Shown here piece after piece: positions 49,511 through 62,908 of a stretch of DNA of 64,000 bases. Source of the stretch: Erigeron canadensis (lineage: Eukaryota; Streptophyta; Magnoliopsida; Asterales; Asteraceae); NCBI RefSeq assembly GCF_010389155.1, contig NC_057769.1:30070735-30134734 (forward strand), in the 5' to 3' direction. How positions within the stretch are numbered: the first letter of the stretch is position 1; each line of letters begins with the position of its first letter. The position numbers and the translations under genes were made by a program. The notes below the pieces were generated by a model, which saw only the letters and a list, made by a program, of their open reading frames with translations, was not told where the DNA came from and did no database searches.

Positions 49511-52500
49511 ATGTCTTTGGAGGATCTTCTAGCTGATGAAGGTTTTAAGACATTCAAGGGAAGAAAATCGAGGACAATTAGTAGAGCTTCTACTGGAATT
49601 GTGTCAAAAAGAATACCGGTTTACCCACCACGAGATGAACATAAACAGGGTTCTTCAGTTCGTTTAAGAAAGACTGAAAGGGCGTATTCTGATGTTAATC
49701 GATATGATATGAGTGTTAAGTCTCCATTGACTGATTTAGTCAAGGGTCGGCGATCATTAGATGTTTTCAAGAGGGAAAAACTTGTAAAAAGATCTACAAA
49801 TGGCACGAATGGGAAGCATATTAGAAGCCGTTCTCAAGAAATACATGTTGATATTGAAACTAGTACCGAGTTGTCAAAGCCATCTTCTGTTGGTGAACTA
49901 GCTCTTGATGAGTTAGCGATTAAAGCCATTATTCATATGCTGAATGTTCATACTAAACGTTTTATCAAAGACCGAGATTTTAGGACATCACTGCATCATA
50001 GTTGTCTTGATTTGCTTATTTCTACAGATCTTAATGATGAAGTCAAAGTTATAACCAACCTTGAACAAGCCATAGAATCAGTCGAACGTGCCACAGAAGA
50101 TCAGGCTGATCCAAAGTCATTAAAAAAAGCTGCTTTACAGCTTAGTGTAATCACGGGTCTGAATAAAAACGAGCTAAAAGATGGGTTTACATCCGGGATA
50201 TCCAACTCTGTTTTATCAAATTGTGGTCATCTTTACCTTAGTGTGATATATTGTTTACAAAATAAAGAGCGGGTTGCAGCCAGACATCTTTTACAAGTGT
50301 TTATTGATTCCCCTTTCTCTGCGAGGACGACGTTGGTTCCTGAATTGTGGGACAACATTTTTCACCCTCATTTAGTGCATTTGGATGACTGGTACAATCA
50401 AGAAATTGATTTTCTTCTGGATGATGCAAGTAACCCGAGGAAGTTGAAGAAACTTAAGAAATTGTATGATGAGGTTTTAGATACTGGGACCCACAAATTG
50501 GCGTTGTATTACAAGGACTGGCTCACGGATGGCATGGAGGCGCCCTTAATTCCTACCATTGATGTTCCATCAGTTTCTTTTCGGGGAGTTCAACGAGGAG
50601 GTTCACTTGTACATGGCTCTTTAGATTTCAGTACCCCAGCCAATGCATTTACACCTGAACATATGGTCACGAAGAATTTAAACGATTCGGGGATCAAGCA
50701 TGCATCAGTAGCTGGTGATGTTGAAGTTCATCAGACTATGCAAATGTCGGATGATGGATCTTTGGTTGAAAATAAAATGACAGTGATACACTCTTTGGAA
50801 GAAAGGGAATACAAGGATTTGCATATCAAACAATATGGTGAAGTCCATCATGTAAGTGTAATATTATCTCTTAATTCTTAGATGATTAGAAAACTTCAAA
50901 CACTGAAACATATCCTTATTGAATTTAGACATATGCTATCTGTAGACTAGAAAAGCGATAACATTCTTGAATTTAGCAGGAAGCACTAGGTGCCCGAGAA
51001 ACAATGGAATTGCTTACAGAAAATGTCTTAGGAAAATATAGAAATGGCATTCTGCAGCAAGAATGTAGGAACGTCACCAACATTTTACAAACCCTTTCAG
51101 TTTCAGAAGTCAATGAACTTTCTCTAAAGATGCTACAGAAATCTGTTTTTCAACAAAATGAGAGATCCACCTGCCTGCCGCATCTTGATAATGCACATCC
51201 GGTAATTGTACCAACACAGCTACCAGAGTATGTAAATTTCATTTATTGTCTTCAATCCTAACTTTAAGTTTATGTTATTCGAAATGTAGCAAATTGAAAC
51301 AAGGCCTATTAGTGGAGAAAGGGAACGTTATTTTTTTGATATCCCTCAGGATTATATATGCCCTCTAACTGGACTTATTTTCAAAGATCCAGTGACCTTA
51401 GAGACTGGTCAAACCTACGAACGAGTTGCTATTGCAGAATGGTTCAGTGAGGGAAACAAATCATGTCCTGTAACCAATGAAATTCTGGAATATCATAAGA
51501 TACCACGTACAAACTTTATATTGTGTCGAGTCATTGATAAATGGAAAGCGGAGTACTCCAGAAATATATTAGCTTTAGCATGCCAGTTGGAAGGAAGCCC
51601 CCGGGAACAAAAAAGTAAAGACGAAGAGGCTATATTCATATTAGAGAAACTTTTTACTCTTTTTGGAGAAGGAGAAGATAAAAGAATCGGCAAACAACTT
51701 ATTGCATTTGGTGGTTTACAGTTTCTCATTAAAAAGTTTGAATATGGAGATATGGACGAGAAGACTTGCGTGGCTGCATTGTTGTTATGCTGCATTAAGG
51801 CTGACTCTGGTTGTCGTATAAACATGACTAGAAGTATTGAGAAGACCTGTTTGCTTGAATTACTTCACTGTAAGGAAACAAAGTCAATTGCAAATGCCGT
51901 GTTGCTGCTCTTTGAACTGATCTGTCTTAACAGGTTTGTTGCTTTCACTTATTTTAAGATTCATTTCTATCTTCATAGCGTTATGTGATCCACATAGACC
52001 TATAGGTAAGTTAGATAACAAGATAACCAACTTCATCCAGATTTCTATGCTAGGCAACCACCTTACTCCTGTCTCAATTTAAATGTCTTGTTTGACTTTT
52101 TGAAGTCTTTGTTTTCCTACTTTGACTTTTAATATCTACTCTAAAAGACCTATAAACTAGATTTCCATTTAAGTTAAATACCTAAGATATCTGATGTTTA
52201 GATGCCGTATCAGCACCACATCAACCTCATGTAAGAATAAAATGAACGTTGTCAAAGATTACTGATACGCCAGCTACTACATCTTTGTTTTTGAGCAGTA
52301 ACCAGGTCCTATTACCATAAATCAAGATTTGAAAGCTTACTGGTTGGGCATTTTTTTCCTTTAAGTTTGATGTTTTTTCTGATTAAAAATAAGTTGGATA
52401 CTTAAAATAGAATCGGTTACTTTTTCATGCAATTGGTGTCGTTCCTAATTCCTATAAGATTAAAGGCAAGGCTATGGTTATTTGCAAGGCAGTCAACGGA

Positions 52501-54196
52501 TCCAGTGGTTCTCAGAAAACTATCAATGGGATTGTATCAGTTTCTGATAGACTCCTTTTGACCCGGTTGCAAGTAAAGCCCATACAATGGGCACATGCAA
52601 ATAAGAGGCACCAATTTCGGCACATGTAGTTATATGTGAGTTTATCCCGAGTATCTTTTATCGGTAACATGTCATACGACTACAAGAAGTTTACTAGCTA
52701 AAAGAAACATGTTAAGAAGGGTGGAACGGGTCAAAAGTCAACCAATGTGTATAAACCTACTAAAACTACTATATTTACAAGTTAGATGATTATTGAAAAA
52801 ATATAACATTTGTTATCAGTTTGACCATTAGTTATTTATATGTAAGTTCAAGAAGTGGGACATAAAGAGTGTTTCAGGTCAACCCAATCCAACTCGATTT
52901 TTACAAGCTTACCCTTTTTGACCCATTACCCAACTTTTCAACCTGCTAATTTTCAGCTTTACTTGTTATATTCATTCCTTGATTTGTCACTGGTAGGAAT
53001 CTTATGAAGATCATATATATTGTTGGTTATTTTCCAGGAGAAAGGATGTCCATTTTTTCTTGAATGGCTTGCAGAAGGAAAGTATAATGAGCTCAATGCA
53101 CATTTTACTGGTCTTTCTTCGTGATTGTCCACCTGAGCAAAAACCCTTGATTGCCGTGCTCCTGTTACACTTGGATCTTATGGTATATATAATGCACAAG
53201 TTTCTGCAGTATATATATCCGGAAACAATTTATTATGATAATATCTGTGTTTATATTTATTCAAAATGTGACAGATAGATCAACAAAAGTATAGCATATA
53301 TAGAGAGCAAGCTGCCGATTTCATTACGTCAGCTATGAACACTAGTTTTGTAGATGATACAGTCAGAGTGACATGCTGCAGAGCACTCCTTATTTTGGGA
53401 GGACGTATCTCTTTCTCTGGGAAGGTAATGACTGAAGATTGGATCCTAAAGAAAGCCGGTTTCCTTGATGGTCCTGAACTGGAGGCACAAGAAGATGAAG
53501 TAACAGTCAAAGATTACATATTGAAGGTAATCGTGATTTTTTTCCTTTCTAACAATCTGTTTTCATTCGTAGGATAAAATACATTTGTAATTCTTATTAT
53601 CTTATATCATGCTAAAATGATCTGTTCTAACATTGGTCACCGGTTACAGGAAAGCGAGGAGGAGGATGTGGCTGTTAACGATTGGTTGATGAAAATGTCA
53701 GCATTCCTTCTTAGTGATAGGAAGACGTCATTTTTACATTTGCTATCCCGGTGCTTAAAGTCTGGTCATAGAGATATGACAAGGGTCTCCTTGACAACAA
53801 TGACATGGTTAAGCTCTACTCTGGCTTTTTTACCTTACTATAAATCCCGGGTCTCAGTGTTCTCAGTTGTCATCAATCAATTGAAAGAAAACCTTAAAGA
53901 CGGTGAAAGTGTAGAGCACAGAATTCTTGCAACCATGTCCCTGTTAAATTTCAGTAAAATTCCAGGTTGGCATTTACTTGAGCCATTTTTGATGTGTTTA
54001 TTATTGCCATGTCTGACAGTATTGTTGTATTATCTTTGAATGTTTATTGTTTACAGAATGCAAAGAGCTATTGATGACGATTGCAGATGAGATAATAGTA
54101 CCTCTCAGGGACCTTTGTGAAGCAACTTGGATGGCAAAGGAGTTATCTGCTCTAATTTGTCAAAAGAACATTGATAGTATAAGAGGGCACAAATGA
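49511..54196 (+). CDS. U-box E3 ubiquitin ligase, LIN/CERBERUS-like, without WD40 repeats
   Basis: Exons 49511-50851, 50980-51227, 51304-51933, 53038-53182, 53275-53526, 53650-53965, 54057-54196. Phases agree and give 1023 residues. The N-terminal 530 residues start MSLEDLLADEGFKTFKGRKS and contain a helical region (AIKAIIHMLNVHTKRFIKDR..., LYLSVIYCLQNKERVAARHL) like the N-part of LIN proteins. The U-box sits at about 545-620: PQDYICPLTGLIFKDPVTLE, TYERVAIAEWF, CPVTNEIL, RVIDKW. An Armadillo-like helical repeat region follows to the end IRGHK. U-box proteins pass ubiquitin from E2 to substrate; LIN/CERBERUS of legumes is needed for rhizobial infection and carries C-terminal WD40 repeats, which this protein lacks. 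The exon 3 acceptor (AAACAAG|GCC) was chosen because it keeps the frame; the nearer GTAG|CAAATT does not. Confidence 0.85.
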
Positions 54197-55569
54197 ATGC
54201 CGACGTCATCTTTTTTTCAGGCTATAAATATAGTACTGCAACTTGAGGAATTGATTGGCTTTTTGACTATCATTTTGTTTGTGACAGTAACAAAAAGCCT
54301 CTATAGTTTGCAATGACAATTTTGGTAATCACTGAAATTTACAAAAATAGTTCAGCTCAACACTTTAAACACATTTGTTCTGCAGAATGTGGTTTCTTTA
54401 CATAAATTTGTTCAAATGCTGATTTGCTACGGAAAGCCCTGCATAGTATGATGTTCCAAAAACATTTAGCATCATGATCGTGGAATCTTATATATATATC
54501 AAAGTTCAATACCAGACACTAACGGCGTTCAGAACTTAGAAGTAGAGTGTCACGCTCTGCGACTTCTTACAAGTCTATTTGCTTCACCTTTTTTCCTTAA
54601 ACCTGGCAATGGCATTCATTGTAGAGACTAGAGAGGTATCATATTGATATTATTTAATCAAATGAATGCCACTTCTACTATCTATTTATTCTAACTGGCC
54701 CTAAATCCTTCTTTTTTTGTGTGGTTCTTTTTCCCTTCAATATTTGGTTTTAAACTAAAATGACTCCAATAGGCATGAGCAAACCATTTGATCATATTTG
54801 GTTTGATTATATAGAAAAAAAACTAAAAAGGAACTCATCATAATTTTAGATACCCAAATCATCAGGCCGACTAAGCCTTTAAACAAAGAAAATACAAACA
54901 AACCATTTCCTATAATGCCATTTTCTCACGAAATAAGTTTAATTTGAGACAAAACAAAAACAACATACGATGATTTAGACAGATAATCGACTATAACACT
55001 GTATTGTTTAGTTAATGTAACCAAATCAAATTTCTTCAAACAATAGTTTTTGTTATTGTTATGGTGTAAGTCTCATAATATGTAAGTGATAGAAACTTTT
55101 CAAGAACATCCATTATGTCATTATGCATTGCTTCAAGATAGTTGAAACTTGAAACCAAAAGTACAATTCACAAATTGGACTTGATGTCATCACACATGTA
55201 TGAGACAAATAACAATAGCATATTTCTGTTTTTTTTTTTTTGTTTTTTAATTTCTCTATAATTAAAAATAAAAATAGCAATACCCTTTTTTTCTATAAAT
55301 ATTAAAATATATTTATGTTTATTCTTTCACATAGACGTAAACGAGTCTTCTTTCACAAAGAATATATTCTTGATTACTTTAGACATTTTTTAAACAATAT
55401 CGAAATAATTATGTTTAAATTTATGTAAAAAAAAAGCGACATATGTTATCTACCAATTTTACTTTCTTAATCTTGCCGTCATCTCATGGTTAGAATGATT
55501 TTTAAGATATTTAGTTAGCAATGATTAATCATTTCTCATCCAAAATACATCTATAATATTTTACTCTTA
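54197..55569. other. 3'UTR of the U-box gene and intergenic region
   Basis: No coding frame. Long homopolymer A/T runs. No element ends recognised. Confidence 0.4.
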
Positions 55570-56340
55570 TCTCTACTCCTTAATAAAGCAAATCCCCCTA
55601 TTAAATATTTTTGTCTTTGAAATACCTTATTTGCCCTTGGACTTTTTTGTTTTTTTTCTTTACGTAACTACTCAAAATCCCTAATAAAGCAGACCGTCTT
55701 CCAAACTACCACTACTGCCGCCGCATTGCACGGTAACCATGCTCGTATAAAAGATAAGCACCTTCCCTAAATTTCAAATTAAAACTCCAAACTACCAAAA
55801 ATATCCATATCCTTTATTTATTAATTTAAGTATCTTACCCAAAATACCTATAATACTTTAATGAAATAATTTACAACATACACATCCCTTAATTCTTAAA
55901 GATAACTACACTATCTCCTTTAACATCAATTACTTTTGCATTTAACACCATTGTCCATCCCCACCACCCGTCACCGCCACCACCTGTCGACACCGCCGCC
56001 GCCGCCACCACCTCGCGCTACTACCTCCATCGCCGCTGTATTGTGCGAGCATGTGACTCGTACCTTATAAAAGGGGAACCCTCTCCAAAAATTTCAAATA
56101 AGGAATTGAAATACTTAAAATACTGATCTCCTTTATTAATCAATTTAAAGTTTTAAACATCTCTACCTAATATACCTATAATACTCTTAATGAAATAAAT
56201 TACATATAAATCCGTGAATCATTAAAATAACTACATTACCTTCTTAAACATTAATTACTTTTACATCTATTACAATTAATTGCCATGAATTTCATCCGTC
56301 GCCATCGCTACCCACGGTCGCTACTATCATTAATACCAAA
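55570..56340 (+). mobile_element. Helitron-like modules in tandem
   Basis: Module ends read GCCGCATTGCACGGTAACCA then TGCTCGT (about 55720-55746) and GCTGTATTGTGCGAGCATGT then GACTCGT (about 56034-56061), similar to Helitron 3' ends in plants. After each end comes TATAAAAG, AATTTCAAAT, then TAATAC...TAATGAAATAA and an ACATCAATTACTTTT-like phrase, then a CACCGCC-rich block. The period is about 320 bp. No Rep/helicase gene; non-autonomous. Confidence 0.45.
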
Positions 56341-56479
56341 TGCAAAACACGAATGACAAAATACAATATAAGAAAACAAAATCTTCAATAAAATTTATTT
56401 ACTAGGAAGGTAAAAAAATTATAAAACGGTAAACAAAAAACTGATTTTTTTTGAACGGCAAAAGTGAAAAAAAAGAAAA

Positions 56480-56501
56480 AAAAAAAAAAAAAAAAAAACT
56501 A
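56480..56501. repeat. Poly-A run
   Basis: An A homopolymer of more than 20 bases, preceded by AAAAAAGAAAA, about 200 bp upstream of the SelO start. Confidence 0.8.
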
Positions 56502-56699
56502 CTCCATCCACCTATTTTGTCCAAAGTAAACAAAAAACTGATAATCACAGATTCAAACACATATCCAAAGTAAACATGAAACATCAACATAACATAATTA
56601 TTATTCAACAATACTAGTTGATCCTTTTACATTTGTCCACCTATTTTACTGTCCTACTTTCACACACTCGTTTCCCCACCGCCGTTCACTCCATCCAAT

Positions 56700-59600
56700 A
56701 TGTCAACCGAACCATCACCGCCGCCGTCAGCCACCGCTATTAATTTACCGGCTGATCCGTTAACCGGCGAATTAAATCGACAAAATTCAAATAATAATCC
56801 AGAGGTCAAGAAGCTGAAAATTGAAGATTTAAATTGGGATCATTCATTTGTTCGTGAGTTGCCTGGTGATCCTCTAAACGACATCGTTTCTCGTGAGGTT
56901 AATTTAGTAATTTTTTTATATAGCAAATTTCCGTCTTGATTTCATGAATTTAACTGCTGTTAATTTGAGCACTGTAATTGTAAATTTTAGCCTAGATATA
57001 ATAATTATAATATAAGCATAGTTTTTGTGTGCATTAATTTAATTGTAAATATTATCCCAATCGAGTTATTTACACAATATGACTTTCAAAGTAGTATACT
57101 GTTGCTCCTAAAATCAGTCTACCCACCACGTTAGTCACTGCATTATTTGGTACGTCTAGCGGACATTATATCCACATATCAGGAATTCCATGCAGTGTAC
57201 TCTTTTTAAGCATTTCTTCCCATATAGGACTAGAAAACTTAGACTGAAAAAATAGGTGCTCGTGAGAATCTTTACAAAAATTGCACAAAGGACATTTCAT
57301 ATTGTCATCATTATTCGTTATTCCATATCCTTATCCTATCATGGGTATGTAGTTTTCCTTGCACAGCTAGCCACATTATGAACATATGGCTAGGTAGGCC
57401 TTGTGTAAACCAAATTATCTTGTTCCAACTGACAACACTATCCGTAAAATCTTCCCAGACCCTATTAACAGCAAAATCAACTCATTCCCATTGTTTTGCA
57501 ACTTTTTTAGGCTTAAACTGACAGTCCCAACTACGGGGGCCCAATTATAGTCAAAAGTTGATTTTGCTCTTTTTTTCGTTTTCGTTTCCTATTTATTTTT
57601 GAATATGATATCAACAACCAACCAACAAGGTTTCAAATCACAGACATGAAGGAAATTGAAAAGATAATCTTCAAGAGTTTTTTTTTGGTAATTTTAAACG
57701 GTAGTTGGCGGTGTAAGAAAGGAGGGAGAGAATGATAGGTCATGTTCTTATTTGTGGAATAAAGAGGGTGAAGTGGCGGAATATGATTGTTAGTGTTGAG
57801 CCTTAAAATGGGAGTGGGTAAATGCTTTCGATCATAGTGATTTGAGTTTATTTGGTTTCCTATTTGTTATCGTATAAGCTGAGATCAGTACCTCACGAGA
57901 ACAGATAACTATATTTTACTGGTATCCGGATACAGTTGGGGATCCTAATGTTACAACATTTTTACGATAATCATCCACTTTTTGTCAAAATACAATCACT
58001 GGCTGTATTTTCATCTTGAGTTATAACTAATTCAAGAACACGCGTATAAATTTTGTACCAAGTTAATGATATATTCTGATGTTTTAAATGCCATTCCGAA
58101 AAGTAAACCGAAACAAACCTGATTTCGCTGGTGAATTGTGTTTATATAGGTACTTCATGCTTGTTATTCCAGAGTATCTCCATCTGCTGAAGTAGACAAC
58201 CCTCAGCTGGTCGTTTGGTCAGAGTCCGTTGCTGATATTCTTGATTTAGATCCTAAAGAGTGAGTTCCTTTGGATATATAGAGCACATCTTCGGACTTAA
58301 GATTTAGTTTCTAGTAAAAATAGTTTATTATGTTTATATGTCATTATACGATGTTATGGAAGGAGGGCGGTATCTCAGGTATATTATATTTATCACAAAA
58401 AATTGTTTTACACCTAATTGTGGGACTCCCACCTGGCATTTTCTCTTAGTCTAACAAGACAGGTCCCCAAAACTGTCATGGAATTTGCTTAGTCATTATA
58501 CTATGGTTTGATGTCCACAATTCTTTGTATATGAATAATAAATAACTGTGGTGGTTGCCTGAGAGATGTCATAATCTTGAAATATGTTATTTATGTTGCA
58601 GATTTGAAAGATCTGATTTTCCACATCTGTTTTCGGGAGCATCTCCTCTAAAAGGAGGGTGAGTGGCATTTCTCTTTTTTGACATTTCTGAAGAGCTTTT
58701 CGTTCAATTCTATAAATGCCGATGTCATCACTCAGGTTATCTTATGCTCAGTGTTATGGTGGACATCAGTTTGGAGTGTGGGCTGGACAGTTGGGCGATG
58801 GGCGGGCGATCACACTTGGTGAGCTTTTGAATTCCAAGAACCAAAGGTGGGAGATTCAGCTAAAGGGTGCTGGGAAGACTCCCTATAGCCGATTTGCTGA
58901 TGGTTTAGCGGTTCTACGTAGTAGCATTCGGGAATTTCTTTGCAGTGAAGCAATGAATAGTCTGGGAATTCCATCCACTCGTGCACTTAGCCTTGTAATG
59001 ACTGGAAAGTTAGTGAGCCGTGACATGTTCTATGAGTAAGTTTTGCAAGTTAATAAACTTTTCCATTTTTAGAATTTAAAACACCCTGTTCAATATACCC
59101 TGTAACTTGCTTATATCAATTGACCTGTTATATTACAGTGGTAATCCAAAAGACGAGCCTGGTGCTATCGTGTGCCGTGTTGCTCAATCTTTTTTGCGTT
59201 TTGGCTCGTTCCAGATACATGCTAAAAGAGGAAAAGAGGATCTCGCCATTGTTAGAACTTTGGCTGATTACACCATTAAACACCACTTTCCTCATATAGA
59301 AAGTATGAGCAAAAGTGATGGCTTATCTTTCTCCACTGGGGAAGGAAGCAGTGATGTTGTGGATCTAACTTCCAACAAGTATGCAGGTGAATGTTCTAAC
59401 TGATTCGACTTTGATATATACTGACTATACATTATAATCTGATCTTTATTTGGTTTCAACTGATGGATGATTATATCAGCTTGGCTTGTGGAAGTTGCTG
59501 AACGAACTGCTTCATTAATTGCAAGATGGCAGGGTGTTGGGTTCACTCATGGTGTACTAAATACTGATAACATGAGCATATTAGGGCTCACAATTGATTA

Positions 59601-60913
59601 TGGTCCTTTTGGATTTCTTGACGCCTTTGATCCTAGTTTCACTCCCAACACCACAGATATTCCAGGGAGAAGGTATTGCTTTGCAGAACAACCTGATATT
59701 GGCTCATGGAATATAGGCCAGTTTGCATTAGCTCTTTCAACTGCTCAACTAATAAGTAAGCAAGAGCTCAATTATGCCATGGAAAGGTATGGAAACTTCA
59801 AACTTCCATTTTACTTGTTTCATTATTATCATTGCTGCCACCACTCATTAATTGTATATCACTGCAGATATGGTAGTAAATTTATGGACGAGTATCAGGC
59901 TATCATGACCAAAAAAGTTGGCTTGCCAAAGTATAATAAAGAACTCATTGGTGAACTGCTGAACAACATGGCAGTTGACAAAGTTGACTACACAAACTTT
60001 TTCAGATTACTCTCCAGTGTTAGGGCTGATTCAAATGTTCCCGATGAAAAGTTGCTAGTTCCGCTTAAGGCTTCTTTGCTAGACATTGGCAAATCACGAA
60101 AAGATGCTTGGACCAGCTGGGTCAAACGTTATAGAGACGAGGTAGCTTGACTCTTGAACTTGCATCACTATAAAAAAACTGTTAATATATGTAATGTGTA
60201 ACTGGACCGCTCTTAAGGTACTTGGTAGAGGTAACAAAATGGACGATTTTGGGGAACAGTAACATGTAATTATGTTGTGGGTCGATACGGGATGGGTTGA
60301 TCACAAACAAGTTCTGTCAAAAACCCTGTAAGTACTCTCATATTTAAATAGTGTCTCTAATATGTTACAAAAGCTGTATCGCATAGTAATAATGTTTTTG
60401 AGATTTTATGTATCAAAAATACACTTGGGCAATCTTCCCATTTGGAAACATTTTAGGTTGTCTCAAAACACTTTATATCCAAAAAAGTTATTAATTGGTT
60501 TGACTTTTTGACGCCTTTCCTTTATAATATTGTCTTATGTTACCTGTTCGATCTGTAAGAGATAAAACATGTGTGGATCAAATCTTTGATATGTAAATGG
60601 GTTGATATTGCCTTATCTAGTTCTTTGTAATGGTTATCAATGGTATTTTTGTACGTAGATATCTACTAGTGGTATATCGGATGAAGAAAGGAAAGCGTCA
60701 ATGAATTCTGTGAACCCAAAGTATATTCTCAGGAACTATCTATGCCAGAGTGCCATTGATATGGCTGAACAAGGTGACTTTGAAGAAGTGAGACGCTTGC
60801 TGAAGGTCATGGAAAGACCGTTTGATGAGCAACCCGGTATGGAAAGATATGCTCGGTTGCCTCCTGCATGGGCTTACCGTCCAGGTGTTTGCATGCTTTC
60901 TTGTTCCTCATGA
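56700..60913 (+). CDS. SELO: SelO-type protein adenylyltransferase (selenoprotein O-like)
   Basis: Exons 56700-56897, 58150-58259, 58602-58658, 58736-59035, 59139-59386, 59480-59786, 59868-60141, 60659-60913. Phases agree, giving 582 residues, normal for the family. The pseudokinase fold is clear: glycine-rich [22 protein letters not shown] at about 130-150, nucleotide-contacting [25 protein letters not shown], then [21 protein letters not shown] with the metal-binding Asn and Asp. SelO transfers AMP to Ser/Thr/Tyr of redox proteins and lies in mitochondria or plastids in studied species. The C-terminus ends [10 protein letters not shown] with Cys where animal proteins carry selenocysteine. 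Residues 1-30 ([20 protein letters not shown]) are Pro-rich and without Arg, so a classical transit peptide is not obvious. The ATG chosen is the first in frame after a CT-rich leader. Intron 1 (1.25 kb) holds a LINE fragment. Confidence 0.94.
57180..57520 (-). mobile_element. LINE reverse-transcriptase fragment (zf-RVT region) in SelO intron 1
   Basis: The minus strand reads [20 protein letters not shown], then [14 protein letters not shown], then, after a frame shift, [18 protein letters not shown], which is the zinc-binding motif after plant LINE RTs. It is truncated at both ends and antisense to SelO. Confidence 0.8.
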
Positions 60914-62489
60914 GGGCTCTTTTGCCCACTAGAAAAGAAATGTAAACTATATCAAAGAGAGTTCCATGTGCATAATAGTAAAGTTATGTGCTAAAAGGGT
61001 TAGTCTTTTAGGATTTTCATGTTGTGACAGTTACAAATTTTACCCTGTAATATGTTTGCTTTGGGGGGTATTTAATATAGTCCAAACTCCTAAGGATACA
61101 AGAACTCAAAGTAAAAGTGTTACATTGTTGTGGATTTCTTGATTTTAGTATGAAGAAAAGTATAACCTCTTACTTATGTTGTGGTTTTGACATTTGATTA
61201 ACTAGGGGTACTAGAGAAGCACTATCTGTAGTAGTTCCAAAGTCAGTTCCGAGACCCCAACCCTAAAAGGCGTGGCTCATTTTGTTTTTAGGTGTCGGCC
61301 TTTTTAGATATATGTGAAAAAATAGAAGGTAAATCCTTCACATCAACCCGATTAAATGGTTCGACTCCCCGTAGTAACAAATCTGTGGGTTTTTCCCGTA
61401 AGTTTTCTACGATCGCAAAACAGGCTTTGAGGATAGAATGTTTAAATTAAAAAATGTTGTTAATGATGCTTACCTACATATACAGCTACTCCTTACTTGA
61501 AGACAAGAAGGATCCACGAAACAGCATATATATTGGGTCATTAGTTTTTTCTGTGGGGACATATATAGATTATTGTGTTTCTTGTCACAAATAATACATG
61601 AATTGAATCATCGTCAAAGTGTAGAGAGGAGCCATGCTTGTTTCGCCAGCACTTGACAAGTTAGTGCCCAAACTTTAAAAGTCTTTTTCAAATTAAGTAA
61701 CGAGATATGGTCTACTAAATTTACTTCTTAACTGTAAATAATTTAAGGTCAGCGTGGTGAGACACTCAAGTTTACCCACGAGGCACATATTTGATCTTTG
61801 GTTTAGCTTATCTGGCTTTTTCTTTTTCTAGTGGTGCAATTGCCAATTGGGCTCGAGTTTCATATGGTTGGGAATTGGGATAGACATGCTAGCCCTTATG
61901 TCATTGGGTCACTTCAAAGTTTGTTAGACGGTTGAAAAAGTTACTTCTAATTATGCCCGGTATTAAATTAAGGTGGAATCCCCTCAAGTTAGTTTCAACT
62001 TGAGGGGTCTCTCCCATTAAATTGAGGCACATGGTAGAACAGATAAATAGAATAAGAAATATTGGATTATACATGTTTATGATACTAAATATTATGATAT
62101 TTTTTTTGAAATAATTTAGAAGGAGTATTGTATATATGTCACTTCTTTTTTCAGTTTTTTATAGTTGCGAAACATGCATGTATAGGCACATCTTTTTATT
62201 ATTGCGACAAGAAGATTGTTTTATCTTTTATGAGAAAAGTAAAAGTGTAATCGTAAGGTTTTTGTCAATCTCATAGACATGGTCTTTAATGAGAAAAATA
62301 CAATGTAATCCTTTTCATGGAAAGTTCGATCATAATGAGTCATTCACCTGTCACAACAGACTTTGTTGACTTACAAAGCAAGGGATTGAATTATAGATCG
62401 ATATAGTTTTGTCGCAATATAATTAAAAAATAGCAATGTAGTTCTAGCTTTATTCTAAACTTGGTAACGAATTTTTGAATATTACCAAT
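60914..62489. other. Intergenic, no gene seen
   Basis: Probable SelO 3'UTR, then AT-rich single-copy-looking sequence. No frame, RNA gene or element recognised. Confidence 0.5.
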
Positions 62490-62646
62490 GTTTATGGATT
62501 ACATATACAACTCAACTAGCACAGAAACTAACTTTGGACAGAAACAGCACAGGTTACAAATACTAATTTTCAGGACGATGATCTCCTTTTCTGAACTTCA
62601 AGAACGCCTTGACAAGTTTTGAAGGATCCTTCCTTCCATTAGAAAG
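62490..62646 (-). pseudogene. Orphan copy of the lectin-receptor 3' end
   Basis: Nearly the same as 63327-63488: TTTATGGATTACAT, CAACTCAACTAGCACAGAAA, CGATGATCTC, TCAAGAACGCCTT, GAAGGATCCTTCCTTCCATT. It includes the last approximately 28 codons and 3' flank of the gene at 63405, then ends abruptly at AGAAAG. It shows that a tandem copy once existed or that the 3' end was duplicated about 0.84 kb away. Confidence 0.85.
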
Positions 62647-62721
62647 TGTAATCCATATGTCATTTATTGAACGTATTAGACATGCTTTTAATTTAGACCT
62701 ATATTTTAGGCATATATATCA

Positions 62722-62908
62722 GGATTAAGATCCTCTAAAGTTATTATTAACTTCATAGGTGAAGTTGAGAGAATCTTGACCTTTGGATTAAAATCAAAAG
62801 TTAAGATTCAAAGTTGATATTTGAATCTTGACACTTGATTTTAATCCAAAGGTTAAAATCATCAACTTCACCTATAAAGTTAATAATAACTTTAGAGGAT
62901 CTCAATCC
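62722..62908. mobile_element. Mutator-type MITE, 187 bp, 9-bp target duplication
   Basis: A foldback element: the left arm GGATTAAGATCCTCTAAAGT and beyond is complementary to the right arm ending TTTAGAGGATCTCAATCC over most of its length, with a small loop around 62805-62825. Perfect 9-bp direct repeats TATATATCA flank it at 62713-62721 and 62909-62917. A 9-bp duplication points to Mutator-like transposase in trans. Confidence 0.88.

Noticed and set aside
49600..54030. Minus-strand frames opposite the U-box gene as antisense genes
   Set aside because: They follow codon structure of the sense exons and have no promoter or motif.
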